A stretch of 64,000 bases of DNA from Cryptomeria japonica (Eukaryota > Streptophyta > Pinopsida > Cupressales > Cupressaceae), in NCBI RefSeq assembly GCF_030272615.1, contig NC_081406.1, positions 164,531,521 to 164,595,520 on the forward strand, read 5' to 3'. The translations under genes and the position numbers were made by a program. Under the pieces are notes generated by a model that did not search any database, had not been told where the DNA came from, and saw nothing but the letters and a program-made list of their open reading frames with translations. Of the stretch, positions 51,353 through 62,599 are shown in pieces. Within the stretch, counting starts at the first letter, position 1; each line of letters starts with the position of its first letter.

Positions 51353-51709
51353 CATTATTTATGTTCACATTGTATGGGACATGGGGCTGAATGAAGTGTA
51401 GAAGCAATGCATTGGTAGTATATAAAAGCACGGAATAACATAATCTTTATTGATTCAATCATATTCAACAAGATGATCTTACATTGCTGTATAGTAGGTT
51501 TTTATTCTCATACAAAACTTTCAAAATTTATCTACGAAGATAACTCCCAACAACTACCTATCAAATTATTAATATTATTTTAATTATTAAAGAGAATTAA
51601 TTATATAAATTAAAATGAATTTTAATGTAACACTTAGTTCTAGATTTATTTTATTATAAATGTCAAAAAAATTATTTTCAAGGTAATAAAAGGTTTAATT
51701 TTTTTTTTT

Positions 51710-51750
51710 ATATTCACTATCCTGGAATCTGGAGGTGTCCTCGCCAAAGG
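51710..51750 (-). repeat. SINE 3'-end fragment
   Basis: The stretch tattcactatcctggaatct followed by ggaggtgtcctcgcc nearly matches the 3' end of the SINE at 23.8 kb. The rest of the SINE is absent. Confidence 0.6.
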
Positions 51751-51759
51751 TTTAAATTT

Positions 51760-52660
51760 CATTTATATGAAATCTCGCAATCAATAAATTAATTGTGTTT
51801 CATTATAAGAATAGAATATTCTTTTAAGATGATGTAATGTTGAAGTGTGATATTTTTATCTTTTTGTACTTGAATTCAAAATTTGCTTCAACAAATGCTT
51901 GTGTCTTTGTCCCCTAGATCATTCTTAGATGTTGAATAAATTTTTATTATATATGACACTCTAATGTGCAATTTGAAATAAGTTAAATTCTAATTAGCTC
52001 TTGATAACAAGAAAGAGAGGGAAACGTGAACCTAACTTAATAAAATTCAATTTTAAATAATTTTGAATTCAAAACTATAATCATAAAAACAAACCAAATT
52101 GATTTTATATCTGTTAGTCTAAACTAAAATGATGAATAATTGAATCTAAAAATTAAAAATAATAGTAATAAAGACAAATCTTAACAAAATTATTTATGAA
52201 CTTCTATATAGAATACACTTTATTATATATTAATCGAAACATTTAAAAAAAATTATCTTGCAATAGAAATTTAAAGAGCACCCACTAAAACTATAAAATG
52301 TGTTAATAGATTGCAGTAAATCACGATTGGAAATCCTAATCATCCCGTAGCACTTAATATTTTCCACCAGAATGCCTTAAAATCCCTGCCAAACATTTCG
52401 AAAACAATTAGGATGTGTTGACTATGCTGGCCATTGAAAATTTAACCTGAAAATTTTAGGAACGATTTCTCTCCCATAACAGATTTGATCTTTCTCTATA
52501 CTGCCACGTTTTTTGACCGGGTTTTGAACCCCCATGTCGTCAAAGAATTAGAATCGTATACTTTTCTTTTAAAAAGGTGTTGAAGGAGAAGCAATTGTTT
52601 ATCCATCATTGAGCAGCTAGATATGCTAAAATAAAATTGAACTAATACTGAAAAGTACTT
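51760..52660. other. Upstream region of the ANK-KAP gene
   Basis: AT-rich to about 52.3 kb, then more balanced. No clear 5' exon or promoter element could be fixed. The downstream exon begins at a splice acceptor, so a first exon should lie here or farther upstream. Short ATG frames (for example at 52,530) end within a few codons. Confidence 0.4.
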
Positions 52661-52664
52661 TCAG

Positions 52665-55600
52665 GTTATGCATACGCCAATGTTCAAATCAGCGACTCAC
52701 AAAAAGAAGTAGCATTGTTGCTGTGTGTGGATGATTGGAATTATGAGGTTGTTTACTGGTTGTTTAACTCCTGGAGAAAAGACGATAGTATGGCCCTGCA
52801 AGATGTGATGGATGGCAGAATTCCATTCAGTTATCCCACCAAATTCAAAGAGATGAGCACCAAGGTTTGCTCTCTCGCCAGGAAGCTCGGAGATAAGGGA
52901 CCTGTGAATGAAAAAGCGGGTAAAAGGAAACTTGTGGACAGTGACTCAGTGAAAGACGTGCTATCTGACATGATCAAAATTGTGGAGGAGGAGAACCTAC
53001 CGCAATACTTTTTGGAATTTGGTATAGATGGCAATGAAAATATTTTTGATAATTTCTTTCCAGAGTCGCTGGAGCCTGAGTGGCTTGACGATCTAGCTGA
53101 GGCTGGAGGTGCGGACTGGGATGACATTGCAGATGCGATCTGGAACTTTTTGTCTCAAAGTTTTGCAGAGTCGATGGTAAAGGTTTTTTCAACTACCATT
53201 CTTGCACATATATGTAAGAGAAATGATGAATATGATGTAAAAACAACGACCTCGAGAGAAGAGAATTTCATGTTTGCCTCTTCCATTCTCTTCAATCTCT
53301 CCTGGTTTCGAGAGGACATAATACACGCTCCACTCGCACACCGTTGCGGCCGAGACACGTGTGCTGCAAAGATGATAGAGCACGTAGCGTCGATCTGCGG
53401 GAGAGATGATCTTGCACGTTTGAAGCAGACACTGCAAAGCAACGCAATGTGGAAGTGCAACAACCAGATCGGAAATTATTATCTTCTAAACAAGCTTCTA
53501 ATCACTGTAGCCGGTGGCCATGCTCCTAGCCGGTTGGAAAAGAAGGCAGAAAATGTTATATTGCTGTTAAAGAGTTTGTTAGACTGCGGAGCTCAGCTTG
53601 GATCGATGTATTTAATAGACCGGTCATTGACAGTCCTTGAACATGCTGTAAATTGTGTTGAAGATGACGACACTACAAAAAGGGTTGTAGAATTTTTGCT
53701 CAAGGAATGCAACGCAGGACAACAATTGATAAATACTCCAAACAAATATGATTCTGAACGGACTCCTCTTCATGTTGCTTCTCAGCGGGGTCACGCTAAT
53801 ACGTGTCATTTGCTTCTTGAGCACGGAGCTAATGCAGATGTTCAAGATGACCGAAAACGGACACCTCTGCACATTGCTTCTGCGAAGGGGCATGCTGACA
53901 CGTGTCGTTTCCTTATTGAGCACGGAGCTAATGCAGATGTTCAAGATGACCGAAAACTGACACCTCTGCACATTGCTGTTGGGTGGGGAAAAGATGCAGT
54001 CGTAAATGTATTAATGAAACAAGAGAAAATTGGTGATGTACTTGAATTAAAAGACAAATGGGGAAAAAGCCCTTTAGATAGAGCGGTTGAGAAGAACGAT
54101 ATAAAATTAATAGCAAAGTTGATATCAAAGTTTAGATCCCCTGAAGATTATTTTGATAAAGTGGATCTGCAACAGCTTCTATGTTACTCTTTTCTGGAAG
54201 GGTCTGACCATATTGTTGACATTTTGTTAGAGAAGGGAACAAAACTGCCAGCTGGTGAATGTGATGATGAAGGAAAATCAGTTTTGCATTTGGCTGCTAT
54301 GTGTGAAGATGCGGACAAAGCAATGACAATGTTCAACATTGCATTTGAACATATTGATAAAAACGAAAGCTTGGTGCTCAAGTGCGACAAAAGAGGGAGG
54401 ACTGCTCTCCACGAGGCCGCTTTGAATGGAAATAAACAGCTCTGCTATCAGTTGATGTTCAAAAATCCAAAAGTAGCATATTTGAAAGACAGGGATGGCC
54501 GAAACCCTGTATATTACGCAGCTAGCTTCAAAACATAATGAGCAAGATATCATACAGAATTTGCGTAACGAATATTACAAGAAAGATATTTTTGTGCATG
54601 ATTTCACAGACCGGAACGGCTTGACACCATTGCACATTGCTGCTTCACTAGGGAAAAAAGATTTAGTCGAATTCCTTGTTTCTACTGCAAAATATCTTGA
54701 GAGATATTCGAACAGAAGAGGTATTGTTGAACAAGATGACGTGAAATATTTGAAGAGAAGCGATTTCTTTGGTCAAACAGCTCTTCATAAGGCTGCAAAT
54801 TGTGGAGACTATGATACAGTAGAAATTCTGTTGAAAGAAGGTGGCCATCCATTCGAAGAACGGGATTGTGATGGTAGGACTGCACTTCATTATGCCATGA
54901 AATCCAAAACTGAAGGAGACAAAAGAAAATTGATTGACTTGTTATTAGAGAAATGCAAAACCAGTGAAGAGAAATGGCTCTTCTTGTGGGCTTCTGCAGC
55001 AGGCTTAGGTACCGCTGACGAGAGTCTCAGCAATGATGATCCACTTCACCAATTCTTTATAGATAAAAAGAAGGAAATTAAAGAAAAGTTGACTACCAAG
55101 AATTTGTTGAAAACAGCTACTTCTGTGGGAAATATAGAAATGACCAAAGAATTGATTGCTAGAGGTTATCAATTTACGGATGTTCAACATAAAGAATGGA
55201 GTGAAACTTTAACACCAGAGAAAAAAGAGAATGTAAAGAAAGGTACCTTTTAAATCCTTCCCCTACTACATTATTCAGTATTTACATGATAACTGCCTTT
55301 AGATTTAAGGATGCCTCTTTTGTTTGCACTTTCAAAGCAACTCAAGAGGATTGCCGAACAGGCGAATGACCAACCGACTGTAGTAGACAATCTTGGTAAA
55401 TGAAAATCAGCTCTTCTTTAACTCAGGATATATTGATCTTAACATTTCTCCTATTATTTTCTTTTATTTGATCTTACGTTTTACAAATTGATCAGGGAGG
55501 ACTGACTATGCGAAAGGCCTTGCTGCATTATTGTTGAATCCTTCCATAAAACCTCCCATTATTGTCGGAATCACCGGAACTTGGGGAATGGGAAAGTCGA

Positions 55601-58600
55601 GCTTGATGGCACAGGTATCATGTAATTGATTTTGAGGTTTATTGTAAACAACATTTTTTCATTGCAAATCACTTCATCTAAACTTTTTCCTGGCTTTTAA
55701 ACAATTTAGACAGAAAGCATTTTGCTCCAAACAGCAGCTCAAATGGCATTGTTGCCATACGCAAAATTATCCGGTTCAGCTTCAGAATTGCCCAAGATCA
55801 CAACCCCTGAATTTTCCAAAAAAGGGAAAAAGAAATATGAAGAAATCAAGAGACATGTGGACTGTGAACGAAACGGTAATAAAATTTTATTTTGTACCAT
55901 CATGGATAAAATTTTGAGATGGATGAAGAAAAGCAACAAAAAAGAGCCCCCGGCGGAGGTAAAATTTCAATGCCAAAATAAATTTCACTACTACTTCATG
56001 ATAAAAATTACAAATATTCATCATTGACTGACGAATTTGTTTGCCAGAACGGTCAAGACTCTCTCGCGGAATTCCTAAATAGCTATGATCCTAAATATCG
56101 TAAGATATTTAAAGCACTTGCTGCAATGGACAACACTGACATGGTAATAGTGCTAGCTTACCATAAAGGTGCTTTAGTTTTAAACAATTTAATTCTTGAC
56201 ACTCCGGGGAACTTTATATTGTTGAAAGTTAATTCTTAATATCAAATCTCATTCTTTGTTTTCAGTTCACAACAACAACGAGAGAAGATAAAGAACACCA
56301 AAGCACACATTCAAAGTCAATGTGGGAAATGGTGAGGATCTAAAGCTAGTTTAGAAATATTTTAATGTATTTTTATCTTAAAATGACTCACTTTCATTGC
56401 AGTTTACAACAAACCATCAAGGATCAAAATCAAGTCCCCAACAATCAATAACAGATTCTCTAGTACAGGAAAGCATCCCAGCAGTTTTGACTGTTCAGTA
56501 TAATGCATGGAAATATAAAAATGAAACAGAAGCACTAGCAGGTATGGCAGTTGAAATCACCAAAGAGTTGGAGGGAACTATGACCGAGGCTCAATGGCTA
56601 AGCACTTGTTGGAGGAACACTTGGAATAAGAAGAAATACAATATATGGATTGAAATTATTTACCCATGTCTTCTTGCAGTGATTTTGGCATGCACAATTA
56701 CTTGGATTTTATGGATAATTTTGGACAGGCTAGACAAGTTCAAGAATTGGACAATACCAAAATATGCATGTTTACCAATAAGTATAGTCATTATAGGATG
56801 GAATGTCACAAAATCAGTAATAGGCATTTTAAAACCAGTCAGTACTCAGCTAATGAGCTATATATCATTCCCTGATCATACGGATAAGTTGGGTTATCAA
56901 GAAAGGGTGATATCAGATATCTCTTTCTTGAAAGATGAAATTGGCAAACCGCCTTATATGGTTTTCAAAGCTTATTCCTGGGTATTCACTATGATTTCTA
57001 CATTATGGCTCATATTTTTTGAGTGGTGGTTCACACCATTGTTTTTACATCCTAGAATCCTTGGAAAGACCATGCTGATTCCAAAAATAGCCCCTACATT
57101 TGGGACCAACCTACAAATAATTGTTTTTATTGAAGATCTTGATCGTTGTCAAGAATCTGTGATTTTAGAGGTATTTGTTGAGTTTTTTTTTTTTTTTTTG
57201 TCTAACAAGAATATATAGTATAGTGTAGTAGCTGAAACAATATTTTTGTCTCATCCTAGATGTCTAATATAGTTATACATTTCATACAGGTTTTATCAGC
57301 TATCAATCTTGTTTTGGCAGTGTGTGAAATAAGTGTGGTGCTGGGAATTGACAAAGGACATATAGAAAGGGCTATAATTAAAAACCATGGTGATGTGGAA
57401 ACCCGGTCATACAAAGATAATCAAGAAATAGCAGATAAGTATCTACAAAAAATAATACAACTTCCACTTGACCTCCCAGATCCTAGCGAAGAGCAATCTA
57501 GGGGAGTTTTCCCGAAACCAAGTGAGGGCATTGATTCAAAATTAAGACAAGGCGCAGGTATGGCCAAATTATTAAGATAAAAAATAATATTTATATCAAG
57601 CAAGAATAAGTATTTATCTAATATTTTAGAGAAAGAGAACAATTGTTTTATTTTTTCTTTTAATTTTTAATTTTAAAGATGTTAATAGTATTTTATGTCA
57701 AATATTTGTTAATGACAGCTGCTAAGAAGTCAACTTCGACATTTTGGGATTTTCCAGAAAGAGAAACTAGATCAGAAACTACAACAATTGCTGCCAATTG
57801 TAATAAAAAAGGGTTCCAACTTTTCAAACGACAAATTAAAAAAGTATTTTGTGGTAGGTGTCTAAATAAAATTAGAGAGTATTATTTGATTTAATTTTTT
57901 AAATATGTTACAAATAATGTAAATTACTATGCAGATGTAAAATTAATTTATCATGAAGAAAAATGAATATATAAGTAGAATATAATAAACCGGTAAAAAA
58001 ATTATGATTGTATTACTTAATTTTTTATTATTATTAAAATTTATTAAATTTTTCAATTTTATTTACTAAAATGAGTTTCCCTTTATATTTCATCTAAGTG
58101 CCTACTATATAAAATATGATATGAAATTTATAGATACAAAAATTATTTTCTTTATTTTAATTAATTGATTTAACTCAATGCTAATTTAGCCTGTTAACTC
58201 TATTGTAAAAAATTACATTTACCCCACACAACATTTTAAATATATGAGATTAAAAACTAAAAGAAAAAATTGAGTTCACCTATTATTATTTGATGAGCAA
58301 TCTCTTACTCCAAGTAGCTTTACATAAATTTACTTTTTCATAAATAGGAAGTAAAGACAAAACAGAAGCAACCAGAGATGCAGAGTCAAGACAATCACGA
58401 AGAGAAGCTCAACAAGAAGCAGCATCCATTGGTAAGCACGCTCCAAATAGAATATGTAATTAACAGACCGCCTTATGTAAGATTTTAAGTTCTATATTTT
58501 TTATAAAATTTATTTCCAGTAATAAAGACTATGACACATCTTAACATTTTTCAAATGTCTATGTAGACAACAAAAATTATTGGTGCCAGATTCCAATAAC

Positions 58601-59592
58601 AGAGCTGCTGTTCGTCAGATATAGCAAAGGTGAACAAGATGCATTTTGTTACTTCCAGAATCTGGCAACAGATGGTAGAAAACTTCCTTGTGAGTGGAAA
58701 CGTCATCTCACATATCATAGACTAGTGTGGTATATATTTTATCTTACGGGAGAAAACAAAGACCTACCGGGCTGGCAGGTACAATTGATCACATGGATAT
58801 TTGTTTGTTGGGAATGGCGAGAAAACATGGACTTTGTTATTCAGGTATACCAAACTTCAATAATTCACTTTCTTGTGTGTCAATTTGAAGCTGATATATA
58901 AAGAGGATTCGACTATCAAGATACTGAAATTTACCTTTTTTCTACAGAACTGGAACCACATTAGGACTTTGAAAAGTTTGTCATCGAATGGACCTTCATT
59001 ACAAATGATTGTAGAGCATTTTATGGAACTTGATAATGATGAGCAGACCTTGAAGATGACAGGGACTAGCCATGGTGAAGAAGAAACGAAAATGATCAGT
59101 ATTTCTAAGGACAATAATTTGGGAGCAGAAAGCAGTATTGATGGTCAGGAAAGAAACAAAAGGGATGGTCTACAAAAATTGGACACTGTTGTGAATGAGC
59201 AACTTAGTCCATTAGAGATAACCTTAAAAACTGAATTAGATAAGCTGAAGAAAGAAATTCAAGAGCTCAAAGATGGGGCCAGAAAAACTGAATTAGATAT
59301 GCTGAAGAAAGAAATTAAAGAGCTAAAAGATGAGGTCAAGAAAGAAATTAAAGAGCTAAAAGATGAGTTCATGAAACAACATAGTGAGAAGAATGAAACG
59401 AGGGAGGAACAAAAGAGGATGAGGCTAAAACGTTGGGATACAATGAGGTCAGCATTGGACAAATATGACGTATCTATGGAAGGCATCCAGGCTTTTCAAA
59501 GGTTTAGATTTTACTGCATAGCTGGGCATCTCACATGGCCTTTTCCTGAACAAGTTCAGAGACAAAAGAACATTGATAATTATGAGGATTGA
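52665..59592 (+). CDS. Ankyrin-KAP P-loop NTPase, Kidins220/ARMS-like
   Basis: Exons by splice sites and phase: 52,665-55,232; 55,338-55,395; 55,496-55,614; 55,710-55,958; 56,048-56,143; 56,266-56,331; 56,403-57,170; 57,290-57,557; 57,719-57,853; 58,348-58,431; 58,567-58,844; 58,948-59,592. The product is about 1,775 residues, close to animal Kidins220. Domains in order: an unrecognised helical N-terminus (~360 residues); about ten ankyrin repeats (from DSERTPLHVASQRGHANTCH to CDGRTALHYAMKSK); the KAP domain with Walker A GTWGMGKS (55,576-55,599), VQYNAWKY, two or three membrane segments (about 56,645-57,047), Walker B IVFIEDLDRC (57,120-57,149) and VCEISVVLGIDKGHIERAI; then a Lys/Glu coiled coil (about 59,220-59,430). 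KAP proteins characteristically have membrane helices between the Walker motifs. Exon 1 opens at an acceptor (tttcag) with no in-frame ATG before 52,790, so the true start is unknown. A one-base frameshift lies at 54,527-54,530. Role is inferred as a membrane scaffold or signalling NTPase. Confidence 0.85.
53816..53980 (+). repeat. Recently duplicated ankyrin repeat
   Basis: Two successive ankyrin units, 99 bp apart, share an almost unbroken stretch of about 60 bp (gagcacggagctaatgcaga onward), including both copies of EHGANADVQDDRK. Other repeats in the gene are well diverged, so this pair arose by recent duplication or gene conversion. Confidence 0.85.
54524..54534 (+). other. Single-base frameshift in ANK-KAP exon 1
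   Basis: The frame reads GRNPVYYAASFKT and stops at TAA. Removing one A from the AAAA run at 54,527-54,530 would read GRNPVYYAASFKHNEQDIIQ, a normal ankyrin repeat continuing into the next open frame. No splice sites fit as an explanation. Confidence 0.85.
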
Positions 59593-60420
59593 TAGTTCTG
59601 ATGTAATTTCTTCCACAATATTAAATAATTGGGAGCAAGGTGCAGATAATTATTTATGAATTTATAGGAGCAAGAAATATATGTTTTTAGCTTTCATGCA
59701 GACTATGTTTTTGGAAGTGTTTTGCTGTAGTAAAAACTTATATATACTGATACAATTTGTAAGGCTCTTATATCATATGATCTAGTGATCAATGAATATA
59801 GAATTTTTTGAGTATTGTAATATTCTGAATTAGCATTCTAAATTTGTGTGTTCTAAGTTTGTATGTATACTTTTACCCCTATTCACCTTCAAAGTGATAT
59901 CAGAGCTGTAAAGGAGAAGATAGTAATAGATTTTTACTGCGCCAAACGGGACTAGGTTTCACAATTGTATTGGTTGTAGACAGATCGTGGCTGTTGGAAT
60001 TTATAATTTTTCCCATGAAGCTGCAAATAAACTGAAGTTAGGATCCAATAATTTCTCTTATAGAAATTGAAATAAACCAAAAATGAGTTAGGATACTTAT
60101 GGATTTGTAGCATGTGATTTTTCTGTTGTTAGAAAATTACTATTTTTAGCATAGCATTCATAGCTTTTCGAACTAATTTTAGCACTCGAAAACTTTGACA
60201 GCTCAGGTGGCTGATGCGAACCCATTCTTCACTCAAAATCCGTTTTCTCTGTTTCTGTTCAAATAGGTAACTTACTGTCAACATTTGAATTCAAACACTA
60301 TTCCCGCATAGAAGTTCGATGGATACCCATAGGCGTTTCATGACACAAACAAACAAACGGGGAAAAGTACTCCAGTCTACATCGTTGTTCTCATGGAATA
60401 ACTCATCGTTGAAGTGTTTT
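59593..60420 (+). other. 3' flank of the ANK-KAP gene
   Basis: AT-rich sequence expected to hold the 3' UTR. Weak AATAAA-like signals (for example attaaataatt near 59,620) are present, but none is decisive. No other gene is seen. Confidence 0.4.
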
Positions 60421-60425
60421 CACAG

Positions 60426-60811
60426 CCCAACCCAGCTTTATTATTGTCAGATATTACAGTTAGAAATGCTGTGGTAGACATGGAAGCAAAGTGTGAAAGC
60501 ATAGACAATGTACGTGAACTGTTTGACGAAATGCGTCAAAGAAATGTGGTCTCATTTAACGCTATGGTTGTATAATATGCAGAAAATGAATTTGTTGGAA
60601 AGGATTTAGCAACGTTCAACCATATGTGATAGGCCGTTGTAAAGTTAGACTCTGCAAACTTTGCCAGCATCTTCCCAGCCTGTGTAAAAATGGTAGCTTT
60701 TGGAACATAGTATGGACATCCGTAGGATAAACACTAAGGGAATTTTGTCAGATCTTGTAGCAGCGACTACCCTGTTAGACATGCGTGCAAAGTGTGGAAG
60801 GGGAAAATAAA
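60426..60811 (+). pseudogene. PPR protein pseudogene fragment
   Basis: The plus strand, with frame changes and stops, reads SDITVRNAVVDMEAKCESID, then LFDEMRQRNVVSFNAMV, YAENEFVGKDLATFNHM, VKLDSANFASIFPACVKM and ILSDLVAATTLLDMRAKCGR. These are consecutive motifs of a plant pentatricopeptide repeat protein of the PLS class (compare the usual DMYAKCG, LFDEMP.RNVVSWNAM and FASILPACA). PPR proteins bind organellar RNA. Several stops and frameshifts and the short length make this a dead fragment, probably a dispersed copy without introns. Confidence 0.8.
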
Positions 60812-60969
60812 GATGGGAGAGAGATATCAAAGAAAATCGTTTATATGTGAGAGAAGGATATATGAGAGATATGTGAGATTGTCGTAAGGGAAAGATATAC
60901 TAATATTGAGATAATGATGATTATATACCTAGGTTGGTCCAATAAATATATATATATATTGGTGTACAT

Positions 60970-61000
<31 letters not shown>

Positions 61001-61940
61001 TTAAGGGTTTGATTGAATGTGTTATTTTATCCAATCTATATATTATCATATTGTTTTACAATTCATTAAGCAATTTTTATTTTTTTCATTATCTTTCATA
61101 TCAAGATATAAATGTAATAGAAAAGACCAGTCATAGAATTTCAATCTACATCCATTCATATTAATAAAGAGAAACACGAAAAAACTATTGTATGTATATA
61201 TACATTTTAAAGTGCAACATAAAAGAACATAGATACATAACTTCAATCTAGATCTATTCTTATTAATAAAGAACAACAAGAAAAATTTCTAGTATGTTTA
61301 TATATTTCAAGGGGCATCTTCCATCTTGAACATCATTCATTCACATATTCTTTCAATTAATATTAGTGGTTTAATTTTAAATATTTAATAATGTACTAAG
61401 GTTTCTCATGATATTTAAAGATCAGTTAGAAATAAATTGAGAAATATGTGCCATAAAGAGTTGGAGACTTTGATGTTAGCTACTCTCATCCTAAGTATAT
61501 TTCACATAGGTTGGTAGAGAACATTTTTTGAGAATAAAATTGTAGTTGAAAAGGAACTGAATATTGCATGACAATTTAAAAGAAATTTTCATTTCGATAT
61601 CAATTTTGATACAAAAAATATTAAAATCAATATGATATATCAAGAATAGAAACAAGTGTACTTTCTTCTTATTTGAGTTCTTTGACAAGTTTCTATGATA
61701 AGTATGCAAAAGATTTATGCCTTTTATATATTTAAACGTAGAATTTGCGTGTGCTCCTATATGATATTTTTCTCTGTTTAGTCAACATAGGTTCCACTTG
61801 AAAGAGGACATAAGATCAAATGAAAATGAGTATAAAAAGGGATGGGATGAAGGATGACTATGTTATTATTTATTAATGGGTTCTTTGAATTTTTTTTATG
61901 ATAGATATGCAAATTATGTTTTCTTTTCTCACGTTCAAAT
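60812..61940. other. AT-rich stretch with small repeats
   Basis: It contains an (AT)n run at about 60,968-60,996. A roughly 103-bp direct repeat (attaataaagagaaacacga and attaataaagaacaacaaga) lies near 61,158 and 61,262. No gene is supported. Confidence 0.5.
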
Positions 61941-61948
61941 GTGCAATT

Positions 61949-62583
61949 CATTTTTTTTTATTAAAATAAACGGGTTTTACAAGGACCCAAAACCCAAATC
62001 CAAACAGAGATACAAGAAAAATAAACAATCTCTAACCAGTCTAGAACCAATGGCAAGACAACCATAGAAATATGGGCAAATCCCACATAGAAAAATAAAT
62101 AAACAAGCCAAAAATAGGTCTAAGCAAAACACAAAAAACAACTAGACCAGGGATTGCATAAGCTCTGAATTCTTCTAGATCATATTCTTGTTGATCTTCT
62201 CAAGCTCATCCATGATAAATCTGGTAGTACTCCTCTCTTGGTTCTTTCTCCTCATCCTGGCAGATGGGTATGTAGTAACCTATGATCCCGTACCTTGCAA
62301 ACTTAGCTCCTAGTTTTTCTTCTTTTGTTTGGTGTTTGAAGGTGGGACACTGGTGATTGGCTGGGCTCTTTGGGCCACGATCATCTCATTGACCTTTTTG
62401 AGACCCTCAATGCTACTAGTCATGGCTTCCTTGCTAATCTCAACCAAATTCCTCAGGTTGCCCTTAATCTCTTCGAAGCTCTTTTCCAACTAACTAATCC
62501 TTGACTCATGATCAGTTTTCATGATCTCAACATCCTTTGTGAGTTTCTTTGTCATTCGGAGAAGCTTGTCTATTTTGCTTGGC
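61949..62583 (-). mobile_element. LINE copy 3 (3' end), with TSD
   Basis: The reverse orientation matches about 8,140-8,706 of the first LINE. On the minus strand the coiled-coil ORF reads DHESRIS, a stop, LEKSFEEIKGNLRNLVEISK, then GLKKVNEMIVAQRAQ and FIMDELEKINKNMI. It is followed by the gggtccttgtaaaacccg tail and a run of A's (plus-strand T-run about 61,951-61,959). The sequence atgtgcaatt at 61,939-61,948 and 62,584-62,593 is a 10-bp TSD. Confidence 0.82.
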
Positions 62584-62599
62584 ATGTGCAATTTCTTTA

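Larger units (their letters stand above)
50161..51362. mobile_element. Palindromic element with hammerhead-like ends
   Basis: Two arms, 50,205-50,723 and 50,834-51,352, are reverse complements over 519 bp. I found no mismatch in the parts compared, and there is no length difference. They surround a 110-bp purine-rich spacer on the plus strand. The 12-bp sequence atcattatttat lies at both edges (50,161-50,172 and 51,351-51,362; it overlaps the right arm end by 2 bp) and looks like a TSD. A 32-bp filler (50,173-50,204) separates the left TSD from the left arm. Each arm ends with a hammerhead-like motif. The 147- and 150-aa frames on opposite strands are mirror copies with low-complexity Phe/Leu/Ser content and are not a protein family. 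Inverted terminal units are typical of Penelope-like elements. Confidence 0.85.

Noticed and set aside
50165-51401. Two identical ~147-aa ORFs on opposite strands in the palindrome
   Set aside because: They are mirror images forced by the inverted repeat, with low-complexity Phe/Leu/Ser content and no domain; the shared C-terminal text is the translated hammerhead motif.
52715-52717. Translation start of the ANK-KAP protein here
   Set aside because: The codon is TTG, not ATG; the open frame continues upstream to a splice acceptor at 52,664, and the first in-frame ATG is at 52,790.
52831-55190. Several minus-strand ORFs across the ankyrin exon
   Set aside because: Antisense shadows of the real coding strand.
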